Source of the DNA: Vibrio toranzoniae
GTDB taxonomy: Bacteria; Pseudomonadota; Gammaproteobacteria; Enterobacterales; Vibrionaceae
Direction of reading: 5' to 3'
Assembly: GCF_024347655.1 (NCBI RefSeq)
Contig: NZ_AP025514.1
Span: 1,488,001 to 1,552,000, forward strand
DNA length: 64,000 bases
Made by a program: the position numbers and the translations under genes. Positions 46,015-55,026 of the stretch are shown here, in pieces; within the stretch, counting starts at the first letter, position 1, and every line of letters starts with the position of its first letter. The notes below the pieces were generated by a model that was given only the letters and a program-made list of their open reading frames with translations, had not been told where the DNA came from and did no database searches.

Positions 46015-46848
46015 ATGAAAATACTGAAAAATTATATAGGCCTTTCTCTGTCTTTTCTTGTTCTTGGTTGTACAAGCTACCCGGAGCAAGGCACGGGGGG
46101 ATTGGCTGAAAGTTATGATTCCATTAACTATCAAAATTCAGATTTATCGCCAGTCATGCCTGACGAACCACTCGGCCCAGAACACGGCTTACGCTTTGAT
46201 TGGCAATTAGCAAAACTGCACCTAAATGCCTTAATTCAGGAAGGCGCTCGTTGGTGCTTTCCTGCTGCGGTACTTCAAGCCATCGAAAAGCAAAACCGAA
46301 TTGCACGCGAACTGCAAGGTGGGTTGTTGTTAGATGCTGCTAACGATTTGGTTATTCAAAGAAAACGCCTTAATGAACTTGAGCTCCAACTTGATTACGT
46401 GACCTCACAGGCTCGTTGTGAACCTCCTAAGAATGAAAGTCAATTCCGTATGCAACTGTCGATGATTGAGCTGTTGTATGACCTACTCAATGTCGACAAT
46501 CAATTCGCGAAAAACTCTACCGAAGTAAATCCTAAGTACATGGGACACCTCGCTGAGGCGGCCAATATTTTAAAGCAAAATGAATCGCTAGACCTCATTG
46601 TTACGGGGCATGCAGACGCAAGCGGATCAGAAACTTACAACAACAAACTGGCGCTCGGCCGTGCTAAACAAGTTGAGCGTTACCTCACTATCTTTGGGTT
46701 AAGCCCACAACGAATCAAAGCCGTGTCAGTCGGTGAAACAGTACCACTTTTCGAAGGTGAGAATGACGAAACACGTTTAACCAATCGTCGGGTAAGCATT
46801 GAAGTGATCTCGCATGAAAATGCGGCGAAAATGGGAGGCGCACTATGA
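46015..46848 (+). CDS. sypB: SypB-like OmpA-domain lipoprotein
   Basis: A 277-residue protein with a lipoprotein signal (lipobox LVLGC near residue 19) and a C-terminal OmpA/peptidoglycan-binding domain: SLDLIVTGHADASGSETYNNKLALGRA, VKAVSVGE and TNRRVSIEV. It should be anchored in the outer membrane and hold the wall, near the polysaccharide exit. It overlaps sypC by 4 bp (ATGA). Both sequence and neighbours agree with SypB. Confidence 0.9.
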   Translation: MKILKNYIGLSLSFLVLGCTSYPEQGTGGLAESYDSINYQNSDLSPVMPDEPLGPEHGLRFDWQLAKLHLNALIQEGARWCFPAAVLQAIEKQNRIARELQGGLLLDAANDLVIQRKRLNELELQLDYVTSQARCEPPKNESQFRMQLSMIELLYDLLNVDNQFAKNSTEVNPKYMGHLAEAANILKQNESLDLIVTGHADASGSETYNNKLALGRAKQVERYLTIFGLSPQRIKAVSVGETVPLFEGENDETRLTNRRVSIEVISHENAAKMGGAL

Positions 46849-48944
46849 AAATACTACTGACGTTTATTATTACCATCTCGCTATGCTTTGCAGCCACAAT
46901 CAATGCAGAAGACAAATTTTCAGGTGCAGTACAAGTGGGCGATCTTATTCAAGTCAATTTACCCGGAGAAGTCACCTTGAATACAGGTTTTCAGGTTGAC
47001 AAGCGCGGGCGAATCACTCTTCCGGAAGTGGGTACAATTTTTGTCGCGGGTTACGATAACGACCAGTTGAATCAAGTCGTGCTTGAAGCACTAGCCTCCG
47101 CATATAAAGATCTAACTAACGCTTCAGTTTACGTGAAAGAGCAGCAAATCATTATCGCTGTTCAAGGCTACGTAGAAAAGCCAGGTGAATACACATTGTC
47201 ATTGGGCTCTAGTATTCAAATGGCATTGTATGCTGCAGGTGGTCTGCGTCCGGGCGCACAATTAGACAAACTTATCTTAAAACGCGGGGCTGGTAAGACA
47301 GAGTTTAACTATAAACGTTTCCTTGATTCTGGTGATGAATCTACCTTACCAACGCTTCAATCGCTCGATTCTTTGTTTGTTCCAGCTTCTCCGTTAGTAG
47401 GCAACATCGAGCAAGAGTTTGATGCTGCAAAACTTGCTAACTCTGGCGACAGTGCCGATTCTCGCAACGCCATTAAGGTGTTTGGTGAAGTGAACGCACC
47501 TGGCTCATTTACTTACAAAGAGAACGCCGACTTAGTTGATGTACTGATGCGTTCTGGTGGTGTAACCCGCTATGCCGGCGTCGAACAAATCCGCGTAATT
47601 TCGAACAACACACCGACCCTGCTTAACCTTAAGCGCTACCTAGACTCTGGAGATGAAAGCTTGTTGCCCGTCCTCCAACCCGGCTCAACCATTTTTGTAC
47701 CGAAACAAGAAGAAGAGATTAAATCTGGTGCGAATACCGTTTACGTCATGGGAGAAGTAGCAGCACCTGGTGCTTTTGAAGGTAAAAAAGACGCGACATT
47801 TATGGATATTCTTGCGAATGCTGGTGGCCCGACTCGATTTGCTGAGTCTAGACAAATCCGTGTTATCAAATCCAATGGCCGTGTACTTAAATTTGACTTA
47901 GCAGCCTATACTGAAGGCATATCAGATTCAGCTCCCCCTTCAATTCAGGCGGGTGACGCGATTTTCGTTCCTGAAAAAACCGATATGAATGAGAAGTCTT
48001 GGTTGAAAATTACGCCCAATAGAGCCGTTAATGTTATTGGAGAGGTGAATCGCCCCGGTCGTATCGAATGGTCAGATGAAATGAATTTCATGGGTTTGTT
48101 AGCTCATGTGGGAGGCCCAACTCTACGTGCAGACACGTCAAAAATTGAGGTGGTGACAGGCAGAAAACTGGTTGTGTTTAACCTTGATGAATTTATTAAA
48201 AACGGCGCCCCACGAGATCAGATGCCCTCCATTAGAGCGGGTTCAATCGTTCGTGTTCATGACTTACCACAAGATCCTTCAGACAATAAATCACAATGGG
48301 TTCGTCAAAGCTCAGATGCTTCGATCTACGTTTTTGGTCAAGTGAATTCCCCCGGTCGTTACCGTTTTACCAAGGACATGCACTTCTTAGACATATTGTC
48401 TGCCGCTGATGGCCCAGCTAAAGGTGCCGATATACACAATATTAGAGTGACACATCGTGACAAAACCTATTCGCAAGTAAGCAAGCTAAACTTATCCGTT
48501 TACTTTGAAACTGGTGATGAATCATTGCTGCCAAACGTGACCACTGGTGACACCATTTACATTCCAGAGAAAAACAAGAATTGGTTAGATACGCCAAAAG
48601 AAGCAACCGTTCGAGTGCTGGGCGCTATCAACAACCCTGGTCGTTATGTGTTCAACGACAATATGACTATCCTTGATATATTGGCAGAAGCAGCAGGCCC
48701 TACCGACAATGCTTACGTAGAAAAAATTACCATCGTCAATATGTCTTGCTGCCAAGGCCAAGCACGCACCTTCAACCTTATCGAGTTCAGTAAAACCGCG
48801 AATATTTACAATTTACCGGTATTGCGCGCGGGTGACACCATTTACATTCCTGACCGTCGTGAAAGTTTTCTTGAAAAAGCCCGTGTAGGGTTAGATGACA
48901 TTCTTCGTCTCACGACCACCATCGTTCTTATAGGAGCTTTATAA
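46845..48944 (+). CDS. sypC: SypC-like outer-membrane polysaccharide export protein with six SLBB repeats
   Basis: A 699-residue Wza-type protein with a signal peptide (first 21 residues), a Poly_export domain (VQVGDLIQVNLPGEV...GRITLPEVGTI) and about six SLBB domains. Each has a GEVNxPG-like start (GYVEKPGEY, GEVNAPGSF, GEVAAPGAF, GEVNRPGRI, GQVNSPGRY, GAINNPGRY) and ends with GDxIxVP. Many repeats are spaced about 90-110 residues apart. The C-terminus (RVGLDDILRLTTTIVLIGAL) suits an outer-membrane helix, as in Wza. It would form the exit channel for the polysaccharide. Confidence 0.9.
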   Translation: MKILLTFIITISLCFAATINAEDKFSGAVQVGDLIQVNLPGEVTLNTGFQVDKRGRITLPEVGTIFVAGYDNDQLNQVVLEALASAYKDLTNASVYVKEQQIIIAVQGYVEKPGEYTLSLGSSIQMALYAAGGLRPGAQLDKLILKRGAGKTEFNYKRFLDSGDESTLPTLQSLDSLFVPASPLVGNIEQEFDAAKLANSGDSADSRNAIKVFGEVNAPGSFTYKENADLVDVLMRSGGVTRYAGVEQIRVISNNTPTLLNLKRYLDSGDESLLPVLQPGSTIFVPKQEEEIKSGANTVYVMGEVAAPGAFEGKKDATFMDILANAGGPTRFAESRQIRVIKSNGRVLKFDLAAYTEGISDSAPPSIQAGDAIFVPEKTDMNEKSWLKITPNRAVNVIGEVNRPGRIEWSDEMNFMGLLAHVGGPTLRADTSKIEVVTGRKLVVFNLDEFIKNGAPRDQMPSIRAGSIVRVHDLPQDPSDNKSQWVRQSSDASIYVFGQVNSPGRYRFTKDMHFLDILSAADGPAKGADIHNIRVTHRDKTYSQVSKLNLSVYFETGDESLLPNVTTGDTIYIPEKNKNWLDTPKEATVRVLGAINNPGRYVFNDNMTILDILAEAAGPTDNAYVEKITIVNMSCCQGQARTFNLIEFSKTANIYNLPVLRAGDTIYIPDRRESFLEKARVGLDDILRLTTTIVLIGAL

Positions 48945-49633
48945 TGACTATTTCAGCCACGCATGCCGAAGTTGAACAATTGTATTTAGCTTCGGAACTT
49001 AATGGTCAGCGTTCGATTTGTGTTACGGCTTGTCAATCTGGTGACGGTGTAACATCTATCGCCACTGCACTTGCAGAACGTTTTTTGTTGGCAGGTCACT
49101 CTACGCTTTACGTAGACCTTAACCTGTTTAATCCTGGGTTTAAGGATGTAAACATGCTTGAAGAAGATCAGTCAGGCCAACTTATAGAGCACATAGAGTC
49201 ACAACGTATGTTCCTTGGGGTCCCGGCCCCACAATTGGCGTCTGCTCAACTGGCATACAAAGATCCTTCGACGCTTCAAAAAGCAGTAACCCAATGGCTG
49301 CACAGCTATGATCGTGTCATCGTCGATACCTCACCACTACTGAATATCAACAAAGGCAATATCCCAGCTCAATCCGTCGCAAGTGCTTGTGATTGTGCAT
49401 TACTGGTTGTCGCCTATGGTGAAACGTCAACTCATCATCTAGAGCAAGCTAAGCAACTACTCGACGCAAAAAGTATCTCTCTCATGGGCTGCGTAATGAA
49501 TATGAAACAACATCCTAGTTTCGCTCAAGAGCTCGTTAGGCAGATCAATCGGATGAAGTTCATTCCAAAAAAAATTCGCGATAACTTGGCGAATAAGCTG
49601 CATCGTAATGAATTCTTAAACCTGTCGATGTAA
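48944..49633 (+). CDS. sypD: SypD-like tyrosine-kinase-family protein with a degenerate Walker A
   Basis: A 229-residue cytosolic protein of the CpsD/CapB family that partners a Wzz-type polymer-length protein. It has the overall fold marks (LYVDLNLFNPGF Walker A'-like and RVIVDTSPLL Walker B-like). The Walker A reads SGDGVTS at residues 32-38, with Val36 in place of lysine, and the C-terminal tyrosine cluster is absent. It is probably a non-catalytic regulator of SypO. It starts at the base where sypC stops, and a weak hairpin (49640-49663) follows. Confidence 0.85.
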   Translation: MTISATHAEVEQLYLASELNGQRSICVTACQSGDGVTSIATALAERFLLAGHSTLYVDLNLFNPGFKDVNMLEEDQSGQLIEHIESQRMFLGVPAPQLASAQLAYKDPSTLQKAVTQWLHSYDRVIVDTSPLLNINKGNIPAQSVASACDCALLVVAYGETSTHHLEQAKQLLDAKSISLMGCVMNMKQHPSFAQELVRQINRMKFIPKKIRDNLANKLHRNEFLNLSM

Positions 49634-50000
49634 TCTGTTAGCTGTCATTAAAAACTGACAGCTTACTCCCCTCATAGCGCTTCCAGCCTTTAAACCCTTA
49701 AACTCTACATAATCAATCCTCTTACTGAGGAAATCATTAAGACACTGATTTTTAAAGAAAAGAAATCACATTTTCGCTCATAGTCTATGGTTTCGACACC
49801 TTAAAAACACTCAAGAACAACTAGGTATAGGTTTACATTCAGGCCTTTATTAAGTCATTAGCTAGAGCCAGTCGACTAATTCTCATTTTTTACCGGCAAG
49901 CAGTTGAAATTATTCTAATAAATGACTAAAACTTAATAATGCTCAAAGTATATATACCTCAAGCGAGCGTATTTACTCGCGGGACAATCAAGGAGTTAGT
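49634..50000. other. 367-bp gap at the position where sypE and the sensor part of sypF would lie
   Basis: No open frame of note and no recognisable remnant of sypE or of a histidine kinase. A hairpin (AGCTGTCA with TGACAGCT, 49640-49663) without a T-run follows sypD. One half-site-like TTCTCA occurs near 49880. I see no sigma-54 promoter; the Hpt gene's promoter is not identified. Confidence 0.55.
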
Positions 50001-50396
50001 GTGGACAACTCGACTTTAGCTTCAGACACCTCTGCAGAAGTGGGTGCAGAACTTGTTGATGAGCGAATTATAAAACAGCTAATTCATGACACAAGTGCGG
50101 AGGTTATCCCTATTCTAATCGATCACTATGTTGAAGAATCACGCACGCGCTTAGCCGCCATTAGACATGCCGCCACCAATAACGACGCACAAGCCCTCGA
50201 ATTTGAAGTACACACTATAGGCAGTACGGCATTGGTGTTAGGCAACCGCCCTCTATCAGTGCTGTCTCGAACTTTAGAAAAACAATGTCTAGAGCAAGAG
50301 TATGATGCCGCCTTTCTTAGGGTTGAAGAGTTGTTAGAGCTCGCAGACCGTTCAATTAAGGCTTTACTGAAAAGAAAAAACGAAGGCTTTAGTTAA
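50001..50396 (+). CDS. Stand-alone Hpt-domain phosphotransfer protein at the sypF position
   Basis: A 131-residue helical protein with a histidine phosphotransfer motif (EFEVHTIGSTALVLGNRPL, His71) and no kinase, receiver or membrane part. AAGGAG precedes the GTG start. In V. fischeri this place holds the hybrid kinase SypF, whose Hpt domain alone is reported to pass phosphate to SypG. Here it would need an outside kinase. It is followed by sypG after a 249-bp gap in which I see no clear promoter or terminator. Confidence 0.82.
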   Translation: MDNSTLASDTSAEVGAELVDERIIKQLIHDTSAEVIPILIDHYVEESRTRLAAIRHAATNNDAQALEFEVHTIGSTALVLGNRPLSVLSRTLEKQCLEQEYDAAFLRVEELLELADRSIKALLKRKNEGFS

Positions 50397-50645
50397 TAAG
50401 TCAGCTTTCGAATTATTCTGGAAGAGGAAAACTTCGAATAGGACAGTATCAATACTTATTTAAGTATCTACAGTAGGCTTAACCACATTCATTGTTAAGA
50501 ACCAGTGATTAAGAACGATTCGCTACTCACCAAGTGCTATTAAAGATATTGTACACGTAGATAACAATTCCACTTGTTTCATGTTGATGGTTGCATATCA
50601 CTATGCTATTGATTGATTAGGATAAAGTTTCAAAAGGAAGACTCA

Positions 50646-52181
50646 ATGCGCCCTAAAGTATTGTTGGTTGAAGACTCCACCTCTCTCGCAGTGCTCTACA
50701 AACAGTATGTTAAAGACGAGCCTTACGATATATTTCATGTTGAGACCGGTACTGAAGCAAAAATATTCATTGAAAGACACGCTCCACAACTGGTTATCCT
50801 TGATTTGAAACTGCCCGATATGCCGGGTGAAGAAGTATTGGATTGGATCAGTGATAATGACATTCCCACAGCCGTTGTAATCGCAACTGCACATGGTTCC
50901 GTGAATATCGCTGTTGACCTCATTCAACGTGGCGCGGAAGATTTCTTAGAGAAGCCCATTCAGGCCGACCGTCTGAGAACGTCAATCAACCTCCACCTAC
51001 GTAGAGCTAAGCTCGAAAACCTTGTCGACGACATCCAGAGTAAGTTCGATCGTAACCGCTTTCATAATTTCATTGGCTCTTGTTTACCCATGCAAGCGGT
51101 TTACAAAATCATTGACTCGGTAGCACCCACCACCGCAAGCGTATTCATCAACGGCGAAAGTGGTACGGGTAAAGAAGTCTGCGCAGAAGCCATTCACCAA
51201 GAAAGTCAACGTAACGGTAAACCATTCGTTGCCATTAACTGTGGTGCGATTCCTCGTGATTTAATGGAAAGTGAAATTTTTGGTCACGTAAAAGGCGCTT
51301 TCACTGGAGCGACAACTGATCGTAAAGGTGCAGCAATGCAGGCCCATGGCGGAACCCTATTTCTTGATGAACTTTGTGAAATGGAATTGGAGATGCAAAA
51401 AAAGCTGCTGAGATTCTTGCAAACCGGAACCTTCACACCGTTAGGTGGTCATCGAGAAATAAAAGTTGATGTCAGAATTATCTGCGCAACTAACCGTGAT
51501 CCACTCGTTGAAGTTGAAGAAGGCCGATTCCGAGAAGACCTTTATTACCGGGTACATGTCGTGCCTATCGAAATGCCCCCCTTAAGAGAACGTGGGAGTG
51601 ATATTCTCACCTTAGCTAACCACTTTTTAAAGCTGTACGCTAAGCAAGATAAAAAGAAATTCAAATCCATCGACAAAGAAACACAGACACAACTCAAACG
51701 TTACCCATGGCCAGGAAATGTTCGTCAATTACAGAACGTCATTAGAAACATAGTGGTGTTAAACAACGAAACGAGCGTGACTATAGAGATGGTACCGCCG
51801 CCAATCAACAGAATGGATATTGCGACGCCGAAAAGTGTTACTTCAATACGAAATGTAGCGTCGCCCTCTGTTGCTGCGCCTCAAGATACCGCTGTCTCCG
51901 AAACTAGATTACCACCAATCACCCCTGAAGAGCTGCTGCACACTTCAACGACTCACGATCACAAAATGCCAGTACAACATGCTCCAATAACGCCGCCACT
52001 AACAACCAGTGATGGCGCAATTCGCCCTATGTGGCAAATTGAACGTGAAGCAATCCAGCACGCTATTAATCATTGTGATGGTAATGTACTAAGCGCTGCC
52101 GTATTGCTAGAACTGAGCCCTTCTACTGTTTATCGTAAGAAACAGGCTTGGGAATCAGAGAATGAGTACAATCAAGCCTAA
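50646..52181 (+). CDS. sypG: SypG-like sigma-54-dependent response regulator
   Basis: A 511-residue NtrC-type activator: receiver near 1-120 with phospho-acceptor Asp53 (VILDLKLPD), AAA+ domain near 140-370 (Walker A GESGTGKEV, GAFTGA loop), a proline/threonine-rich linker, and a Fis HTH (GNVLSAAVLLELSPSTVYRKKQAW). V. fischeri SypG also has its acceptor at Asp53. I start at ATG 50646, which has AAAGGAAG upstream; the longer reading from 50613 lacks support. Its targets in this window are most likely the sypA, sypL, sypM and sypP promoters. Confidence 0.93.
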   Translation: MRPKVLLVEDSTSLAVLYKQYVKDEPYDIFHVETGTEAKIFIERHAPQLVILDLKLPDMPGEEVLDWISDNDIPTAVVIATAHGSVNIAVDLIQRGAEDFLEKPIQADRLRTSINLHLRRAKLENLVDDIQSKFDRNRFHNFIGSCLPMQAVYKIIDSVAPTTASVFINGESGTGKEVCAEAIHQESQRNGKPFVAINCGAIPRDLMESEIFGHVKGAFTGATTDRKGAAMQAHGGTLFLDELCEMELEMQKKLLRFLQTGTFTPLGGHREIKVDVRIICATNRDPLVEVEEGRFREDLYYRVHVVPIEMPPLRERGSDILTLANHFLKLYAKQDKKKFKSIDKETQTQLKRYPWPGNVRQLQNVIRNIVVLNNETSVTIEMVPPPINRMDIATPKSVTSIRNVASPSVAAPQDTAVSETRLPPITPEELLHTSTTHDHKMPVQHAPITPPLTTSDGAIRPMWQIEREAIQHAINHCDGNVLSAAVLLELSPSTVYRKKQAWESENEYNQA

Positions 52182-53304
52182 TCAATTGAACACGACGATA
52201 CTCACTTCGGCTCAACAACAACTTGCTCTTGGGCATGATGAAATTTGGCTGTTGCTCGACAGCCAAACTTTCGGAGGAATTGAAACTCACGTTATTGAAT
52301 TAGCAATGGGTTTAATTGAGCATAAACAGAAAGTAAGAGTCGTTCTTCTCACTAAGTTCAACCCTCCACCGCCGATTATCACACGCTTAAACCAATTACA
52401 GCTTCCTTACTGTCACCTCTGCGAGCTTGCTCCAAATAGCCAAAACGCACTATCTCAACTCAAACAGGCAATTACCGAATACCAACCTAGCTTTATCCAT
52501 GCCCATGGTTACAAAGCGAGCATAGTGAGTAAGGTCACTAAGTTCACGACGACTCCGAACAAACTGCGTCAAATATCCACTTATCACGCAGGAGAAAAGC
52601 CAAGAGGAAAAGTGTGGCTCTACGATTTTCTCGACCGGTATAGCGGTTTTATCTCTAATCACTCTTTAGTGGTGAGCGATAAAATCAGAGATAAGATTCC
52701 AACGAAAACAACACTGCTCAATAACTTCATTTCAATCCCGGAACGATCCTGTTCATCTTGCAAGTCTAACTCGACAGTTCCTGGCGTATTAAAAGAAAAC
52801 ACCAGCATTTATGACATAGGTTTTGTTGGACGCTTGAGCCACGAAAAAGCCGCCGATAGATTTGTAATGTTAGCGAAGTCTAACCCAAATCAACACTTCC
52901 ACATTTTCGGTGATGGCCCTGAACGACAATCGTTAGAGTGTAATCAACCTGCTAATCTCACCTTTCATGGCCTCCAAACAAGTATGGAAAAAGCGTGGCA
53001 AACCATCGATGTATTAGTTGTACCTTCTCGATATGAAGGTTTACCGATGGCAGCACTCGAAGCCATGGCACGACGAATCCCTGTTATCGCCACAGCGGTT
53101 GGTAATCTACCACAGTTGATTGAACATCAAACCAATGGTTACCTCGCTCAAAGTGAAGCAGAACTCCATAAATGCCTGCAGAACTGGATCAACCTTCCTC
53201 TTCAAGATAAAAGCACGGTGGGAGATAAAGCAAGAAGCACCATCATTGAGCGTTACTCCCCTCAAGCTGTTATTCCCCAAATCTTAAAGTGTTACGGCTC
53301 ATAA
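52162..53304 (+). CDS. sypH: SypH-like GT4 glycosyltransferase
   Basis: A 380-residue GT-B glycosyltransferase of family GT4: FGGIETHVIELAMGL near residue 38, IGFVGRLSHEKAADRF near 215 and VVPSRYEGLPMAALEAMARRIPVIATAVGNLP (the EX7E core) near 285-315. It should add a sugar to the syp repeat unit in the cytosol; donor and acceptor are unknown. It overlaps sypG by 20 bp, so it is read with it. In V. fischeri sypI, J and K would follow; here they do not. Confidence 0.87.
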   Translation: MSTIKPNQLNTTILTSAQQQLALGHDEIWLLLDSQTFGGIETHVIELAMGLIEHKQKVRVVLLTKFNPPPPIITRLNQLQLPYCHLCELAPNSQNALSQLKQAITEYQPSFIHAHGYKASIVSKVTKFTTTPNKLRQISTYHAGEKPRGKVWLYDFLDRYSGFISNHSLVVSDKIRDKIPTKTTLLNNFISIPERSCSSCKSNSTVPGVLKENTSIYDIGFVGRLSHEKAADRFVMLAKSNPNQHFHIFGDGPERQSLECNQPANLTFHGLQTSMEKAWQTIDVLVVPSRYEGLPMAALEAMARRIPVIATAVGNLPQLIEHQTNGYLAQSEAELHKCLQNWINLPLQDKSTVGDKARSTIIERYSPQAVIPQILKCYGS

Positions 53305-53354
53305 TTTCCTTCTAATCAGCTACTTCAATCTCTTTAATTCTCCATTCAATCTGA

Positions 53355-53369
53355 TTCTTAATTTGAACA
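53355..53369 (+). promoter_or_regulatory. SypG-enhancer-like site upstream of sypL
   Basis: TTCTTAATTTGAACA matches the TTCTCA-N3-TG form with one change in the left arm. It lies about 70 bp upstream of the sypL sigma-54 promoter. Confidence 0.55.
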
Positions 53370-53439
53370 ATCGTCAAAGTACACCCCATCTATATTTGAA
53401 ATATTCATCAAATACAGCGATTTAAATTTAATACGTATG

Positions 53440-53455
53440 TGGCACTTACCTTGCA
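53440..53455 (+). promoter_or_regulatory. Sigma-54 promoter of sypL
   Basis: TGGCACTTACCTTGCA is an exact match to TGGCAC-N5-TTGCA, with GG and GC 10 bp apart. It lies about 105 bp before sypL and is the best sigma-54 match in the window. It would correspond to the V. fischeri promoter that normally precedes sypI. Confidence 0.9.
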
Positions 53456-53560
53456 GTCTCTTGTTAATAAGTAAAATTATTGATTGTTTTTTGAATCAAA
53501 TTGTCGATTAGAAATGCCTATCAACAGAACTAGCCGATATATCCGTTTCTAGGAGATGCA

Positions 53561-54934
53561 ATGAAATATCAAGCCAACAGAATACCACTCATTATTGGGC
53601 TATCCACCTTAAGCCTACTGATTGGTGCTGCTTGGTATTTGGTTCCTCATCCAGCGATGGTGATATTGATCGGCTTCATTCCTTTAGGCGCACTGTTTAT
53701 TATCAACAAAGCATTTTGGTTTGTGATCCTGTTTGTGGTGTTTTCATTTTTTAGAATTCATGAAGCTTTACCGCTACTTTACCCTTTGAAAATACCTTTG
53801 CTGCTATCCATGGGGGCCTTATCGGCACTGTTGTGGCACTCACTAATCAGTAAAGAGCTAAAAATCTATTGGCACCCTTCACTCAATTGGCTTTCTATAT
53901 TTTGGGTGTTAACCATTATTGGAATCGTATTCGCGTCGAACCGAACCATAGCGCTCGCAGAGTTCAAAGGCATTTATTGGAAGATAATAGTCATGTCCCT
54001 CGCTATCGTTTGGCTCGTTAACACAACAGAAAATCTTGCTAAAACAGCGATGACCATCATCTACGCCGGCGCATTAGTGAGTACTATCGCCGTTTATAAC
54101 TCCGTGAACAGCATCGGTCTTGTGGAAGGCTCCAGAGTGACCATTGGACGAGATTTTGGTTCGATGCTTGGTGACCCGAACGACCTCGCTTTGGTGTTGC
54201 TTTTCCCACTCGCATTCGCTATTAGTCAAACCACGACGCCAGGTATTTCCCATTTCAAGCGAATAATAAGTGCGCTAGTTTGTGTCCTATTGTTAGCGGC
54301 GATTATTGCCACTCAGAGTCGTGGCGGATTACTTGGCTCTATTGCGGTAATAGGTATTTTTGCTTTGAAATTGATTCGTTCAAAAGTGTTGTTGCTATCG
54401 CTAGGATCCATAGCTGCGATTATACTTTATCTTGTCGCAGGCATTGCCGACAGAGCCTCTGGAGGCGCTGCTGAGCAAGGCATTGATGAATCTGCCATGG
54501 GGAGAATTTACGCTTGGGAAGCTGCAATAAAAATGGCCGTGGAAAACCCATTGACTGGTGTTGGATTAAACAACTTCTTCTCAAATTATTTCTTTTATAG
54601 CGCCCACTGGGATGGTTTAAATCACGCGGTTCACAGTACATGGTTTGGCGTTCTAGCAGAAACAGGCTTTATTGGTCTCATGATTTTTGTCATCCTAATT
54701 ATCTCATTAATCAGAACTTCTCGCTCCACACTAGCAAGACTGTCTGAAGCAGGTACGGCGGTCGCTCCCGAGCTTAATGCAGTGGCTTATGCTGTCTATG
54801 CGGGTTTAATTGGTACCATTGTATCAGGCACCTTCCTAACACAAGGTTTCAACTGGCCAATTTACATATTAGCCGCACTTACCGTTTGCGTATCAAACGT
54901 GTCTCATACTGCTTGTCAAAATGAAAAAATCTAA
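53561..54934 (+). CDS. sypL: SypL-like O-antigen polymerase/ligase (Wzy family)
   Basis: A 457-residue inner-membrane protein with about eleven helices and the Wzy_C region: a large periplasmic loop with MGRIYAWEAAIKMAVENPLTGVGLNNFFSNY... followed by HSTWFGVLAETG. These motifs are typical of the ligase/polymerase family that joins repeat units. It starts with AGGAG upstream. It has its own strong sigma-54 promoter. No Wzx-type flippase gene is near. Confidence 0.88.
   Translation: MKYQANRIPLIIGLSTLSLLIGAAWYLVPHPAMVILIGFIPLGALFIINKAFWFVILFVVFSFFRIHEALPLLYPLKIPLLLSMGALSALLWHSLISKELKIYWHPSLNWLSIFWVLTIIGIVFASNRTIALAEFKGIYWKIIVMSLAIVWLVNTTENLAKTAMTIIYAGALVSTIAVYNSVNSIGLVEGSRVTIGRDFGSMLGDPNDLALVLLFPLAFAISQTTTPGISHFKRIISALVCVLLLAAIIATQSRGGLLGSIAVIGIFALKLIRSKVLLLSLGSIAAIILYLVAGIADRASGGAAEQGIDESAMGRIYAWEAAIKMAVENPLTGVGLNNFFSNYFFYSAHWDGLNHAVHSTWFGVLAETGFIGLMIFVILIISLIRTSRSTLARLSEAGTAVAPELNAVAYAVYAGLIGTIVSGTFLTQGFNWPIYILAALTVCVSNVSHTACQNEKI
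54901..54915 (+). promoter_or_regulatory. SypG-enhancer-like site upstream of sypM, inside the end of sypL
   Basis: GTCTCATACTGCTTG fits TTCTCA-N3-TG apart from the first base. It lies within the last codons of sypL and about 70 bp upstream of the sypM promoter candidate. Confidence 0.55.
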
Positions 54935-54975
54935 AAGACAAGCTGTAACCATATGAAATTTATATATTTATTTAG

Positions 54976-54990
54976 TGGCACGCAATATGA
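54976..54990 (+). promoter_or_regulatory. Degenerate sigma-54 promoter candidate of sypM
   Basis: TGGCACGCAATATGA has a perfect -24 element (TGGCACG) but the -12 GC is GA. V. fischeri sypM has a SypG-dependent promoter, so position supports it despite the poor -12. It lies about 50 bp before sypM. Confidence 0.45.
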
Positions 54991-55026
54991 AAGACTTCTA
55001 TGTAACAACGTAAAAGGAATTTCATT

